64,000 nucleotides of DNA from Candidatus Hydrogenedentota bacterium (GTDB taxonomy: Bacteria > Hydrogenedentota > Hydrogenedentia > Hydrogenedentales > Hydrogenedentaceae). The stretch is from assembly GCA_026415215.1 (NCBI GenBank), contig JAOAHN010000084.1, positions 50,270 through 114,269 on the forward strand, written 5' to 3'. Shown piece by piece: positions 17,365 to 25,968 of the stretch (position 1 is the first letter of the stretch; every line of letters begins with the position of its first letter). Both the position numbers and the translations under genes were made by a program. Below the pieces are notes generated by a model that did no database searches, was not told the DNA's origin, and saw only the letters and a list, made by a program, of their open reading frames with translations.

Positions 17365-18318
17365 ATGAATGGGAAATTGAGTATTATGATGATGAGTATG
17401 GTAGTACTATTTGGATGTGCGATTGTTGTAGCACAGCCACAGGGTCCAAGTATGGGACCGAATGGAAAAGGGCAAGCTGGATGCCCTTATGCTGGTAACC
17501 CAGGATATTTTACACCAGGACCTCCTCCGCCTCCAATGAAGATAGAGGAGATATTTAAGAGTGCTGATAAGAACGCGGATGGGTGTCTTGATTTAGAAGA
17601 GTTCAAATCTGTAAAGAGAAAAGTTCATACTCCGGGTAGAGGCACAAAATCAAGATTTGAATTGGAAAGAAGAGGACAGGGTATAGGTAAGGTGGGAAAG
17701 CCTGATGCGGATATACCTGAAAGAGATGTTCAGGCAAGAAGACAGCAGAAGTTGGAAGAAATGTTCAAGAGAATTGATAAAGATGGTGATGGAAAAATAA
17801 GTTTAGATGAATTTAAGGCTTTTCCTCCGCCGGTGCCTCCAAGAAGACCAGTCCCCCCTTTTGGTGGGCCTGGACCAGTACCTCCCATTCCACCGAGGGA
17901 ATTAGGACCACAAGGGCATACACCTGGAATGGCTCCTCAGGGTACTCCTCGTAGAATTCCGAGCCCAGGCGGAAAGTGGATTAGTGAGGCTTTGAGAGAG
18001 GCAGATAAAGATAATGATGGAGAAGTTACTTTTGATGAGTTGAGGACAGTAAGACCTAATATGACCGAAGAAAGGTTCAAGTTTATGGATGTAAACAATG
18101 ATGGGGTTATAACGAGGGAAGATTTGGAAAAGTGGCGGGAAAAAGCTAAGGAGAAATTTCAAGAAGCTGATGTAGATAAAGACGGTAAGGTAAGTCGGGA
18201 GGAAATAAGAAGAGTTTTCCCAAGAATGAGTGACGAAGCGTTTCAAAGGAAAGACCTAAATGGCGATGGTTTCCTTACGCCGGATGAGTTAAGGTCGGGT
18301 ATTGGTCCCAAAAGATAG
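17365..18318 (+). CDS. secreted EF-hand protein with six calcium loops
   Basis: A 317-residue exported protein. The N-terminus (MNGKLSIMMMSMVVLFGCAIVVAQPQG) is a signal peptide, probably cut after AQ; LFGC is a weak lipobox alternative. Six canonical 12-residue EF-hand loops are visible: DKNADGCLDLEE, DKDGDGKISLDE, DKDNDGEVTFDE, DVNNDGVITRED, DVDKDGKVSREE and DLNGDGFLTPDE. The first two are isolated by Pro/Gly-rich linkers (PPPVPPRRPVPPFGGPGPVPPIPP); the last four are packed at the C-terminus. The track starts at a TTG at 17359, but AGGAGA at 17353-17358 fits the ATG at 17365. It stands alone and ends at a shared terminator. A calcium-binding envelope or extracellular role is inferred. Confidence 0.85.
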   Translation: MNGKLSIMMMSMVVLFGCAIVVAQPQGPSMGPNGKGQAGCPYAGNPGYFTPGPPPPPMKIEEIFKSADKNADGCLDLEEFKSVKRKVHTPGRGTKSRFELERRGQGIGKVGKPDADIPERDVQARRQQKLEEMFKRIDKDGDGKISLDEFKAFPPPVPPRRPVPPFGGPGPVPPIPPRELGPQGHTPGMAPQGTPRRIPSPGGKWISEALREADKDNDGEVTFDELRTVRPNMTEERFKFMDVNNDGVITREDLEKWREKAKEKFQEADVDKDGKVSREEIRRVFPRMSDEAFQRKDLNGDGFLTPDELRSGIGPKR

Positions 18319-18342
18319 GATATTTTAATTGTTTATAATGGT

Positions 18343-18385
18343 AATGGGTAGGGAGTGTATCTACATTCCCTGCCCATTATTTATT
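18343..18385. terminator. hairpin terminator between convergent genes
   Basis: AATGGGTAGGGAGTG (18343-18357) pairs with CATTCCCTGCCCATT (18364-18378), a 15-bp stem with two G-T wobbles and a 6-base loop, followed by ATTTATTT. It overlaps the stop codon of the minus-strand gene and can serve both directions. Confidence 0.75.
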
Positions 18386-19393
18386 TCTTCCTGACCTGTT
18401 CTCGATAAGTAGGCATATAATTCCCACAGCTACGACGGTAATAAAGTTTCCACCGTGCCCCAATATCGCAATAGCCCTTGCCACATTAATGTCGATGTTT
18501 GGTAAGCAGAGTATCAATCCTGCTAATATGCCGGCGTGAAATTGTCCTATGAACCCTGGAGCTCCGGGTATGCTGATTAATATTGATAACATAGTGATAC
18601 ATACAGGTGGTGTGTACCAGGGGAAAGAAAGGTTGTAACCTTTTAGAAGACATACATAAGATGCCCAAAACAACCCCCAGGTTAAACTTGAGAAAAGGGA
18701 AGCAAGGATAATCCCTCTTGCATTTTTTATTATGCTGGTAGCATCTCTTATGTTAGTTATTATCTTCTTAATGAATGAAGTTAATTTCTCTCCTAAAAAT
18801 CTCTCCATTAGCGATATTTTTTCTATAAATTTTGAATAGTATGTGTAAAAAACAATAGCTGAAAGAATAAATAGGAAGAAAATGAATAGTGTTAAAATAG
18901 TAGTTTTTCTGATTATATCTGCAGGGATGGTTATATTGAGAATTTCCGGTGGTAATGGAATATCTTCTTTTGGCTGAAATCCTATTAGAGCGAATACTAA
19001 TATTATTAATAGTCCCAATAAATCGAAAATTCTATCTATAACTACATAGGTAAGAGATTTTGAAAATGGGACTTTTGTTAACTTGGTAAGCATTCCCGCA
19101 CGCACAGCCTCTCCGAGTCGACCAGGAAGGATAAAGTTAGCAAGGAATCCGATTTGAGTGGAAGTGAATAAGTGCCTGAATGAAATTTTTTCTTCCGCAT
19201 TGACAATGTAATTCCATCTAAACACCCTCGTAAAAAAACTCATGATTATAGTTAATATGCATAATAGAAACCATATCGGATTGCATTTTTCGATTGCGTT
19301 CCACAGTTCTCTGGGATTTGTGTTTTTGAAGATCAACCAAAGAAGGAAAAGACCAAAAAAAGTTGCAAAGATATATCTCAAAAGTTTTCTCAT
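18377..19393 (-). CDS. UPF0104/LPG-synthase-type flippase-like membrane protein
   Basis: A polytopic membrane protein (about 338 residues from the ATG at 19393) of the lysylphosphatidylglycerol synthase transmembrane/UPF0104 (TIGR00374-like) family. Typical features are the N-terminal helix RKLLRYIFATFFGLFLLWLIF, the FLANFILPGRLGEAVRAGML block, VVIDRIFDLLGLL, and the C-terminal ISIPGAPGFIGQFHAGILAGLIL. The track extends to a TTG at 19456, but the added residues are not membrane-like and neither start has a good ribosome-binding site, so the start is uncertain. The family is often tied to lipid or glycolipid translocation; substrate unknown. Confidence 0.85.
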   Translation of the reverse strand: MRKLLRYIFATFFGLFLLWLIFKNTNPRELWNAIEKCNPIWFLLCILTIIMSFFTRVFRWNYIVNAEEKISFRHLFTSTQIGFLANFILPGRLGEAVRAGMLTKLTKVPFSKSLTYVVIDRIFDLLGLLIILVFALIGFQPKEDIPLPPEILNITIPADIIRKTTILTLFIFFLFILSAIVFYTYYSKFIEKISLMERFLGEKLTSFIKKIITNIRDATSIIKNARGIILASLFSSLTWGLFWASYVCLLKGYNLSFPWYTPPVCITMLSILISIPGAPGFIGQFHAGILAGLILCLPNIDINVARAIAILGHGGNFITVVAVGIICLLIENRSGRNK

Positions 19394-19469
19394 TGTAAGA
19401 TACTTGTGTAGTTTTTCAGAGAAGGGATAGTATAATTTATTTATTGAACCGTGCAAAAATCGGAATAGA

Positions 19470-19973
19470 TTATTTAGGTCTCTTTATCCAAAGGAGTCCC
19501 TCCGTTCTAATCCTTCTGAAAGGCTCCAATTTCCTGGCTGAAGAAAGAGTTTTTTGAAGAAGAACAACATCTTCGTAGGGGTTATGTTGTTTTGCAGTAG
19601 ATATTTCTTCGGATGCAGTTTGGAGGTTTTTGTAGAGTTCAGTCGTGCAGGAGAGACACAATTCTTTTCTGGGTAGTTTTGGATGAGATTTACACCTTGA
19701 ACAAAGGTTCTCTTCAGCAGGAACTGTGTTATCTTGTTCTTCCCTATATTGGATGGCTTGGTTAGAAGTCCCGGAAGTTGATTCGGAAGGAGGGGTAGCA
19801 ATCTTCAGGTTTGAGGTATCTGCATATACTATCCTGAGGTCGTCCTGAGGAGGGGTAGAAGATTCTTTTTCAGTCTCAGAGAGGCACCGAGAACAAAAAA
19901 TTCTATCTTTTTTCTTTTCCATCAATCTATTGCATTTGGCACATCTTGCTAAATTGTAATCATCTAATCGCAC
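19470..19973 (-). CDS. double zinc-ribbon protein of unknown function
   Basis: A 167-residue soluble protein with two four-Cys clusters: CAKC...CSRC at about residues 11-30 and CSRC...CLSC at about 91-109. Both have the spacing of small zinc ribbons, separated by a polar, probably unstructured linker. The C-terminus is basic (RKLEPFRRIRTEGLLWIKRPK). Its start overlaps the end of coaE by 14 bases, so it should be translated with it. Zinc ribbons of this sort may bind nucleic acid or protein; no family name can be given. Confidence 0.7.
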   Translation of the reverse strand: MRLDDYNLARCAKCNRLMEKKKDRIFCSRCLSETEKESSTPPQDDLRIVYADTSNLKIATPPSESTSGTSNQAIQYREEQDNTVPAEENLCSRCKSHPKLPRKELCLSCTTELYKNLQTASEEISTAKQHNPYEDVVLLQKTLSSARKLEPFRRIRTEGLLWIKRPK

Positions 19974-20565
19974 TTCTAAGTTCCTTTATTACTCTTTCTA
20001 CTTCTCTATTAAGTTTAACGAAATCGTCATCATTAAAGATAATCCAGTTTGCATACGGAATTTTGTCTTCGGGCTTTTTTTGGGACTTGATTCTTGCTAA
20101 TATATCTTCTTCGGATAGTTTTCTGTCTTTAAGTAAGCGTTTAATTCTAAGTTCCTCTGGAGCAAGAACTAATATAAGTTTGTCAAGCCATTGGGGGAAA
20201 AATGTATCAATGTCTTCAAATATTAGGGCAGATTCTATTATAACTACCTTTTCTCCCTTTTCTATTTTTTCTTCTACACTTCTTTTAATTTCTTCGATAA
20301 CAATAGGGTGGATGATTTCGTTTAATTTAACTCTTTTGACAGGGTCCGAGAACACAATCTTTCCCAGTTTGGAACGATCTATATCGTCTCCGGTTAATAT
20401 ATCTTTTCCAAATTCTCGAATGATAGTTTCCGAAACCTCTGGAATATTGAGAAACTCGTGCCCTATTTGGTCAGAGTTAATGACCGGAAATCCGTGTATT
20501 TGAAGTATCTTAGCAACTTCTGTTTTTCCACTGCCTATACCGCCAGTTAAGCCTACTTTGAGCAT
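19960..20565 (-). CDS. coaE: dephospho-CoA kinase
   Basis: A 201-residue P-loop kinase that phosphorylates the ribose 3'-OH of dephospho-CoA, the last step of CoA synthesis. The Walker A is GLTGGIGSGKTEVAKIL at residues 5-21. The CoaE-specific substrate region reads VINSDQIGHEFL (about 29-40), followed by IEIHP-like NEIIHPIVIEEI, and the lid has RLLKDRKLSEEDILARIKSQ. Length is normal. Divergent from the MqnA-like gene; the zinc-ribbon gene overlaps its 3' end. Confidence 0.96.
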   Translation of the reverse strand: MLKVGLTGGIGSGKTEVAKILQIHGFPVINSDQIGHEFLNIPEVSETIIREFGKDILTGDDIDRSKLGKIVFSDPVKRVKLNEIIHPIVIEEIKRSVEEKIEKGEKVVIIESALIFEDIDTFFPQWLDKLILVLAPEELRIKRLLKDRKLSEEDILARIKSQKKPEDKIPYANWIIFNDDDFVKLNREVERVIKELRSAIR

Positions 20566-20674
20566 CGTTCAACACCAAACTGTTCTAACTTCATTTTATA
20601 TAATACCAGTTTTTTGAGAGATAATTTATGAGAAAGTATAATATTTTTTACGCCAATTAATAGGAGAGTTTATA

Positions 20675-21445
20675 GTGTATAAGTTTGGAGCAACATTTGC
20701 ATTAGAAGCAGTTCCAATGGTATCGGCAATAAGTGAGTTTCCTAATTTGGAGTTTAGGTGGTATAGTTGGAGCGAGCTTATAGAAGAGTTTTTTGAAGGT
20801 AGATTAGATACGATTTTGTCTCCCCCGCTTATAGCGGTGGAGTTTCCTGATTCCATAGTCATACCCGGTGTAGGAATATCTACGAGGGGTAGGGTCCCTT
20901 CTCCAGTATTGTACACTAAGGTAGCATTGGAAGAGGGTAGGAATTTAAGTATAACCGCAAAGTATGGATATTGGAAATCTTGGCTTGGTGTAGTAATGTC
21001 TAATTTGGGGCTGAATTATGAGCGTGTAAGGATTGTAGGAGAGGGGAAATTCTCACAAGATGATACAATACTCGCAGGAGTTGACGACGAGGATTACTCT
21101 TCGGCGAGATATAAAGTAGTAAATTTAGGGGAATTGTGGAAAAGGATGGCTTCAGAAACGCCGATGGTATGTTGGGTATGGGTATGTCGAAGAGGAGCTG
21201 ATTATAGGCAAATAAGGATGCTTCTTGGTAGGTTGTGGGATAAGGCAAAGGAAAATTTGAGCGAAGCTTCCTGTGGAGGAAGAATCTATCCTGAACTCAT
21301 GGGCTCTTCCGATGTACGGGCTGAAGATTTGGCAGATATCTATTACAATGTTGCTTCGGCAGAAGTGGAGAGCATTAGGTGGATTTTAGATCAGGCAAAG
21401 AAATTTGAATTTGTTAGTAAAGAAGCTGATTTTATAATGTGTTGA
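20675..21445 (+). CDS. MqnA/DUF178-like protein, possible futalosine-pathway enzyme
   Basis: A 256-residue protein with a periplasmic-binding-protein-like fold. The N-terminus FGATFALEAVPMVSAI and LIEEFFEGRLDTILSPPLIAVEF match the position of the MqnA pattern of a domain-lining loop followed by a 'GxxDxxLxP' segment. VNLGELWKRMASETPMVCWVWVCRR corresponds to the DLGEEW...P-V-W block of MqnA. MqnA is chorismate dehydratase in menaquinone synthesis by the futalosine route. The protein is divergent and no other mqn gene is near, so a different ligand or role is possible. Start is GTG, 6 bases after TAGGAGAG. It ends one base before the convergent rimI gene. Confidence 0.55.
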   Translation: MYKFGATFALEAVPMVSAISEFPNLEFRWYSWSELIEEFFEGRLDTILSPPLIAVEFPDSIVIPGVGISTRGRVPSPVLYTKVALEEGRNLSITAKYGYWKSWLGVVMSNLGLNYERVRIVGEGKFSQDDTILAGVDDEDYSSARYKVVNLGELWKRMASETPMVCWVWVCRRGADYRQIRMLLGRLWDKAKENLSEASCGGRIYPELMGSSDVRAEDLADIYYNVASAEVESIRWILDQAKKFEFVSKEADFIMC

Positions 21446-21946
21446 TTACTCTTCGATGCTGATGTCATCCAAGATTTTTTTCATCACAACGGCGTTTTCT
21501 TGAATTCTCACATAATAGCGATAGCGAACACCGATTGTTTCAAATCCCATTTTTTCATAAAGTAAGCGGGCAGGTAAATTATTTTCTCTTACCTCTAATA
21601 TTATTTCTTTGGCTTTGTCTTGTTTTGCTTTCTTGAATATATAATTCATGAAAAGTTTTCCTAATCCTTTTCTTCGATATTCAGGTGCAACCGTAAACTT
21701 AGTAATATGCGCCTCATCGTTTGCAAGCCAGTATCCCGCATATCCAATTAGATTGTCATTTGCAATGAATATGAAGAATTTGCCATTTTTGCTATTTATT
21801 TCGGAGTAGAACAGTCCCTTTGACCATGCATCCGGGTAAGATGCCTGCTCCATTAAATATACTTTTTCAACATAATCTTCATTTAAAAAGTGGACTTTTA
21901 TTGTTAGATTGTCTGGACCTAATATTATGTCTATTGGGTCTGACAT
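21446..21946 (-). CDS. rimI: ribosomal protein S18-alanine N-acetyltransferase-like GNAT protein
   Basis: A 166-residue GNAT acetyltransferase of the RimI type. The acetyl-CoA loop is VAPEYRRKGLGKLFM (about 90-104). It is followed by EIILEVRENNLPARLLYEKMGFETIGVRYRYY, the RimI hallmark with the conserved E-V-R-x-x-N and Y-x-x-x-G-F. It overlaps the 3' end of tsaB by 16 bases, the usual pairing of rimI and tsaB. Some RimI-like proteins acetylate other N-termini. Confidence 0.92.
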   Translation of the reverse strand: MSDPIDIILGPDNLTIKVHFLNEDYVEKVYLMEQASYPDAWSKGLFYSEINSKNGKFFIFIANDNLIGYAGYWLANDEAHITKFTVAPEYRRKGLGKLFMNYIFKKAKQDKAKEIILEVRENNLPARLLYEKMGFETIGVRYRYYVRIQENAVVMKKILDDISIEE

Positions 21947-22650
21947 GAAAGTTTTTTTCTAAGTTCTTCTGGTTGAGATAGCCTTAAATAGATAGGTAAA
22001 ATTTCATCTAAATTTTTATTGTAGCCATTCCTCCACATTTCCAAAGCTTCAACACCTACAGTTGACGCCCTTGGATGAGCCCACCATTCTGGACCAAAGT
22101 TTACCCAAGGGAATTTTTCCTTGATTTTTTCTCGGTACATCAAAGCACCGTTTCCATATACATATAAGTTCGGTTCTTTATCTTTTACTAATTCTGTTAG
22201 TTTTGTGGTAAAAGTTTCTATACTTCCTAAGAAATTGTCTATCAAGATGGTTCTCTTATCCTTTTCAAATAGGAATATCCCGGCATATACTTCTTTCATT
22301 CGGGCATCAATAACAGGACAAACCACTGCATTGTTAAAAGGTGCAAGCCGGCTCATACTATATAGAGTGGGAACGCCTATAAGTGGGATGCCGGTAGCAA
22401 GTGCTAATCCTTTCCAAGTTGATAATCCCACCCTAAGTCCAGTGAAGGAGCCCGGTCCAATTGAAATCGCCAATAAGTTTATATTGTTTAATGTTAATTG
22501 AGCCTCATTTAGGATAGTTTGAATAAGGGATATTAGTCTTTCGGAATGTCTTTTCCCCGCATTAATAGTTATTTCTCCTACAATATCATTATCCTTTAGT
22601 ATGCTTACAGTATTTATATCAGTGCTTGTATCCGCAGATAGAATATACAT
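21931..22650 (-). CDS. tsaB: tRNA threonylcarbamoyladenosine biosynthesis protein TsaB
   Basis: A 239-residue TsaB, the ASKHA-fold partner that stabilises TsaD in forming N6-threonylcarbamoyladenosine at position 37 of ANN-decoding tRNAs. The N-terminus ILSADTSTDINTVSIL is the family phosphate-loop-like segment. SERLISLIQTIL, ISIGPGSFTGLRVGLSTWKGLALATGIPLIGVPTL and VIDARMKEVYAGIF are near-diagnostic blocks. rimI overlaps its end, and an HU/IHF gene precedes it. Confidence 0.96.
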   Translation of the reverse strand: MYILSADTSTDINTVSILKDNDIVGEITINAGKRHSERLISLIQTILNEAQLTLNNINLLAISIGPGSFTGLRVGLSTWKGLALATGIPLIGVPTLYSMSRLAPFNNAVVCPVIDARMKEVYAGIFLFEKDKRTILIDNFLGSIETFTTKLTELVKDKEPNLYVYGNGALMYREKIKEKFPWVNFGPEWWAHPRASTVGVEALEMWRNGYNKNLDEILPIYLRLSQPEELRKKLSCQTQ

Positions 22651-22689
22651 ATTCGGTAATTAGATGTTTATAAATTAAGAGGAGTTTAG

Positions 22690-23028
22690 TTACTCAGTTT
22701 TATGTTGTAGTGTAAGTTTGGAATAATCCTCTATTAGTTGCTTAAGTTCCTTTCCGGGTTTAAATGTAACTACATATCTTTCTGGAACTGCCACTTCCTC
22801 CTTGGTTTTGGGGTTTCTTCCTTTGCGAGGAGCACGTTTCTTAACTTCGAAAACTCCAAAATTCCTAATTTCCCATCTCTTTCCTTCCGCGAGCTTTTCA
22901 ATTATAGTATCAAGAACGCACTCAATCGTTTTAGCTATATCCGTTTGGGTAAAGCCGAGTTTATTTGACACTATGTTTACTAAATCCTTCTTAGTCATAG
23001 TTGACTGAGAACTTCTTTCTTGTTCCAT
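22690..23028 (-). CDS. HU/IHF-family DNA-binding protein
   Basis: A 112-residue nucleoid protein. After a ~10-residue extension (MEQERSSQST) the HU/IHF fold begins MTKKDLVNIVSNKLGFTQTDIAKTIECVLDTIIEKL. The DNA-binding arm is WEIRNFGVFEVKKRAPRKGRNPKTKEEVAVPERYVVTFKPGKELK. The arm reads GRNPKT with a V-P rather than the typical I-P, so HU versus IHF is undecided. It bends or packs DNA as a dimer. The long gap upstream probably holds its own promoter. Confidence 0.94.
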   Translation of the reverse strand: MEQERSSQSTMTKKDLVNIVSNKLGFTQTDIAKTIECVLDTIIEKLAEGKRWEIRNFGVFEVKKRAPRKGRNPKTKEEVAVPERYVVTFKPGKELKQLIEDYSKLTLQHKTE

Positions 23029-23331
23029 ATATCTATCTCCTATGATTCTTGTTTTCTGATCTGTACAATTGAATCTATTTTAATAATTATATATGTTTGG
23101 TGTGCAACTTGAAACTAAAATTTTAGGGGAACTATTTATCAGTTAGATGAAAAATACTATTACTTTCGATGACTTCTATTATTTGGTCTCTTGTTATATT
23201 CAAGATTTAGTTAGTATTAGGTAATACGCTTTTTCTGTAAAAATTGCTTTGTTGTTTAGCTTAATTTTGGTAATTATGTTACCCGAGTTGGTATCAAAAC
23301 TTTAAATATATTTGTTATGTAAGTTACAGCA
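23029..23331. other. intergenic region, no gene recognised
   Basis: About 300 bases between the HU/IHF gene and the aminotransferase gene, both on the minus strand. It is AT-rich, with a TATAAT-like element on the minus strand around 23079-23095 that may belong to the HU promoter. I see no RNA gene, repeat or credible small ORF. Confidence 0.5.
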
Positions 23332-24540
23332 CTATTTGCTTTTATTATGGCGGTAGTACTTACTGATTTGGCTGATAGCGTCGACCAAATAGTCAAGTGC
23401 TTCAGTTGTTAATCTTGGGTGCACTGGTAATGTTATCAAGGTCTCTGCTAATTTTTCCGCTACTGGGAATTGTCCCCGCCTGAAGCCTCTCTTTTGAAAT
23501 GCTGTGCTCCAGTGCAGTGGGATATAGTGAGTCCCTAACTTTATATTGTATTTTTCCTTCATTTCCCACAAGAGGTCTTCTTTGGTTAATCCGAATTCCT
23601 CAGGAATTATTCTTATGGGATATAGATGGAAAACATGTGTTCGGTCTTGGAGAGTTTGGGGTGTTATGATACCAGGAATTGTTTTCAGGGCATTGGTGAG
23701 ATATTCAGCGTGTGCTTGTCTCTTTTTATTTAATGTATCTAATTTTTTTAGTTGTACAATTCCTACTCCTGCCTGAATGTCCGTCATTCGGAAGTTGTAA
23801 GCGCAGTCATCAAAATCTTGCCACCAGAATCTCTTCCCTTGAGGGAATTTGGATTCGTTTAGTAGACAGTATTTGGTAGTGGGACCGAATACCCGGGTTG
23901 CGTGGGATCGGTAGAGGGAGATCTTCTCGAATAGTTCAGGGTCGGAAGTAGTAATCATACCACCTTCACCTAAGGTGGAAATATTTTTCTGTTCGTGGAA
24001 ACTAAAACATCCTAATTTTCCAAGACTTCCTACTTTTTTTCCTCTGTATTCTGCTCCGATTGCATGACAGGCATCCTCTACAATGGAGAACCCATACTTA
24101 TTAGTGAGACTGATGAGTTTGTCCATATCGCACGGAAGGCCATATAAGTGAACTGGGATGACTACCTTTGTATTTTCTGTCAATTTTTCTTCTAAAAGAG
24201 ACACATCTATGTTGTAGGTGTTTTCATCAACATCCACAAAATCTACCTCTGCTCCTAAAGTAACAGCAGATGCGGGTGTTGCAATCCATGTAATAGGTGT
24301 TGTAACTACTCGTGTTCCCGGTCCGACTCCTAAGGCTATCATTGACAGAAATAGAGCGGAGGTTCCATTAGTTACTGCTCGTGCATATTTTGTTCCTATA
24401 TATTCGGCAAATCTTTTTTCGAATTCTATGCAATAGTTTCCACAAGTAGGTGCGTTTTCTCGTAGAATTTTGAGAACGATTTCTTCTTCTTCCAGACCGT
24501 AAATCGTTCCAAATTTAATTTCCAAGTCATATGGCGCCAT
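23332..24540 (-). CDS. DegT/DnrJ/EryC1/StrS-family aminotransferase
   Basis: A 402-residue PLP-dependent fold-type I enzyme of the sugar aminotransferase family. The PLP Lys is 185 in FSFHEQKNISTLGEGGMITT. The cofactor Asp is in IVEDACHAIGAEYRGKKVG (about 153-171). AVTNGTSALFLSMIALGVGPG and TTPITWIATPASAV are family blocks. Members usually aminate keto-sugars for surface polysaccharides, but some act on other substrates. Its neighbours are not sugar-nucleotide genes, so the product is undefined. The ATG at 24540 gives the usual family N-terminus. Confidence 0.93.
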   Translation of the reverse strand: MAPYDLEIKFGTIYGLEEEEIVLKILRENAPTCGNYCIEFEKRFAEYIGTKYARAVTNGTSALFLSMIALGVGPGTRVVTTPITWIATPASAVTLGAEVDFVDVDENTYNIDVSLLEEKLTENTKVVIPVHLYGLPCDMDKLISLTNKYGFSIVEDACHAIGAEYRGKKVGSLGKLGCFSFHEQKNISTLGEGGMITTSDPELFEKISLYRSHATRVFGPTTKYCLLNESKFPQGKRFWWQDFDDCAYNFRMTDIQAGVGIVQLKKLDTLNKKRQAHAEYLTNALKTIPGIITPQTLQDRTHVFHLYPIRIIPEEFGLTKEDLLWEMKEKYNIKLGTHYIPLHWSTAFQKRGFRRGQFPVAEKLAETLITLPVHPRLTTEALDYLVDAISQISKYYRHNKSK

Positions 24541-25064
24541 ATATCTTCTCCTGTTCTGAGAAAAAAATTATTTTAAGTTATTTTAGCTTTTTTCAAAGGG
24601 TGTCTTTAATAGATACTTTTTGTGATTGGAAGTTAATGATACCACAGATTGCATAAGTATAGAGTGCCATTAAGATTTTGAGCGGGAAATGTGATTAGAA
24701 TAGTAGTGTAGTGAGTAGTAGTCAAACTTTTGTCTTAGTCGCAATAGGAGATTGTAGAGTACTATAGCATGCCTCTGGACTTAAGAAGGAAGAGTTTCTA
24801 AATGTAGATATAGGTAGATATAGAATGAAAAGAAGTCGAAATAGCAAATGATTGTTAAGACTTATATGGAGTAAACAGGCAGGGAGGTTAAAGTTCGAGG
24901 AGTTTGGTTCTATAAAAAGTTGAGATATTGTAATGGAGATAAATGTTAAATATTTTGAAAATTTGCAGATTTAGATATAATAGAGTTAGGAGGAGAGAAT
25001 AAAGAGTAAGGTGTTTGTAATTTGTATAAATGATGATAATAAGATAAGAGGAGAATAACGAACT
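24541..25064. other. long intergenic region without a recognised gene
   Basis: About 520 AT-rich bases between the divergent aminotransferase and DUF1080 genes. It contains a perfect tandem duplication of GTAGATATAG (24804-24823) and a weak promoter candidate before the DUF1080 gene (TTGAAA 24955-24960, 15 bases, TATAAT 24976-24981). No tRNA-like fold, CRISPR or conserved ORF was noticed. It could be a regulatory region or decayed coding DNA. Confidence 0.5.
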
Positions 25065-25793
25065 ATGAGTGTAAAAAAAATAGTAATATGGGTTGTCGTT
25101 TTGTTAGCTGTGTTCAGTATAGGTTTTTATTTAGGTCTTAACTTCTTTGGTTTTCTGGATAGGAATATATTGAAGAAGCCAGTTCCTATAGGAGAACTTA
25201 CTCCAGCACCTACTGGAGAGGGTTGGATTGATCTACTTTCCCCAGACCGTAGAAAGCATTGGAAGAATGCAACTGATGATTCTGATATTTTTGAGATTAC
25301 TGATGAGGGAGTATTACATATTTATGGAAAATCATTGTATCCTTTGAGATATGTAGCCTATACTGCCGAGAGTTTCTCTGATTTTCAACTTCATCTCGAG
25401 TTTCGCCTTACTCCAAGGGCAAATAGCGGGGTGTTTGTGAGATCCCAATTGAACGATCCTGTAAATAGAGGATTTGAGATACAAGTTTTAGAAGACTATG
25501 GAAAGCCACCTAATAAGAATAGTTGTGGGGCTATTTATGATATTACTACGCCAATGTATAACATGTCTTTTCCAGCAGGGCAATGGAACTCTTATGATAT
25601 AACAGTGAAAGACTCAGAAGTGATTGTATATATGAATGGTTGGATGGTTATACACACTTTTTTAGATAAGATGACTACGCCTTTGGGTAAGTTTCCTATT
25701 CCATATTCACAATTATCTAAAGATGGATATATAATGTTACAAGATCACGGTGGGGAAGTGTGGTATAGGAATATTAGGGTTAAGAAGTTATAA
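25065..25793 (+). CDS. membrane-anchored DUF1080/3-keto-disaccharide hydrolase-domain protein
   Basis: A 242-residue protein with an N-terminal membrane anchor (KIVIWVVVLLAVFSIGFYLGLNFFGFL, about 4-30) and an exported jelly-roll domain of the DUF1080 type. Family blocks are GWIDLLSPDRRKHWK, ITDEGVLHIYGK, DFQLHLEFRLTPRANSGVFVRSQL, GFEIQVLEDYG, CGAIYDI, GQWNSYDITVKDSEVIVYMNGWMVIHT and the C-terminal GYIMLQDHGGEVWYRNIRVKKL. Such domains are abundant in Planctomycetes-like genomes and some hydrolyse 3-keto-glycosides; others may only bind carbohydrate. GAGGAGAA precedes the ATG. It stands alone. Confidence 0.88.
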   Translation: MSVKKIVIWVVVLLAVFSIGFYLGLNFFGFLDRNILKKPVPIGELTPAPTGEGWIDLLSPDRRKHWKNATDDSDIFEITDEGVLHIYGKSLYPLRYVAYTAESFSDFQLHLEFRLTPRANSGVFVRSQLNDPVNRGFEIQVLEDYGKPPNKNSCGAIYDITTPMYNMSFPAGQWNSYDITVKDSEVIVYMNGWMVIHTFLDKMTTPLGKFPIPYSQLSKDGYIMLQDHGGEVWYRNIRVKKL

Positions 25794-25901
25794 ATAGCCT
25801 TAGTATCTTACTGGTTAAAAAAATTAAAGACTATAAAGATGTGAAGTAGTTGTAAATAAGAGAGTATTTTTGTTTTTTATTTTGACAGGTTCATATTTTC
25901 A

Positions 25902-25930
25902 TTGACATTTGGACAGGTGGGGAGTAGAAT
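25902..25930 (+). promoter_or_regulatory. sigma-70-type promoter of the prepilin-like gene
   Basis: TTGACA (25902-25907), a 17-base spacer and TAGAAT (25925-25930) form a near-consensus promoter 38 bases before the ATG at 25969. A second TTGACA occurs at 25882. Confidence 0.6.
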
Positions 25931-25968
25931 ATATTTAGGTCAGCTACGTAAACTAAAGGAGATCTGTT

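Noticed and set aside
24541-25064. A tRNA-like GTTCGAG segment near 24890 in the long gap
   Set aside because: No acceptor stem or anticodon arm can be paired around it.
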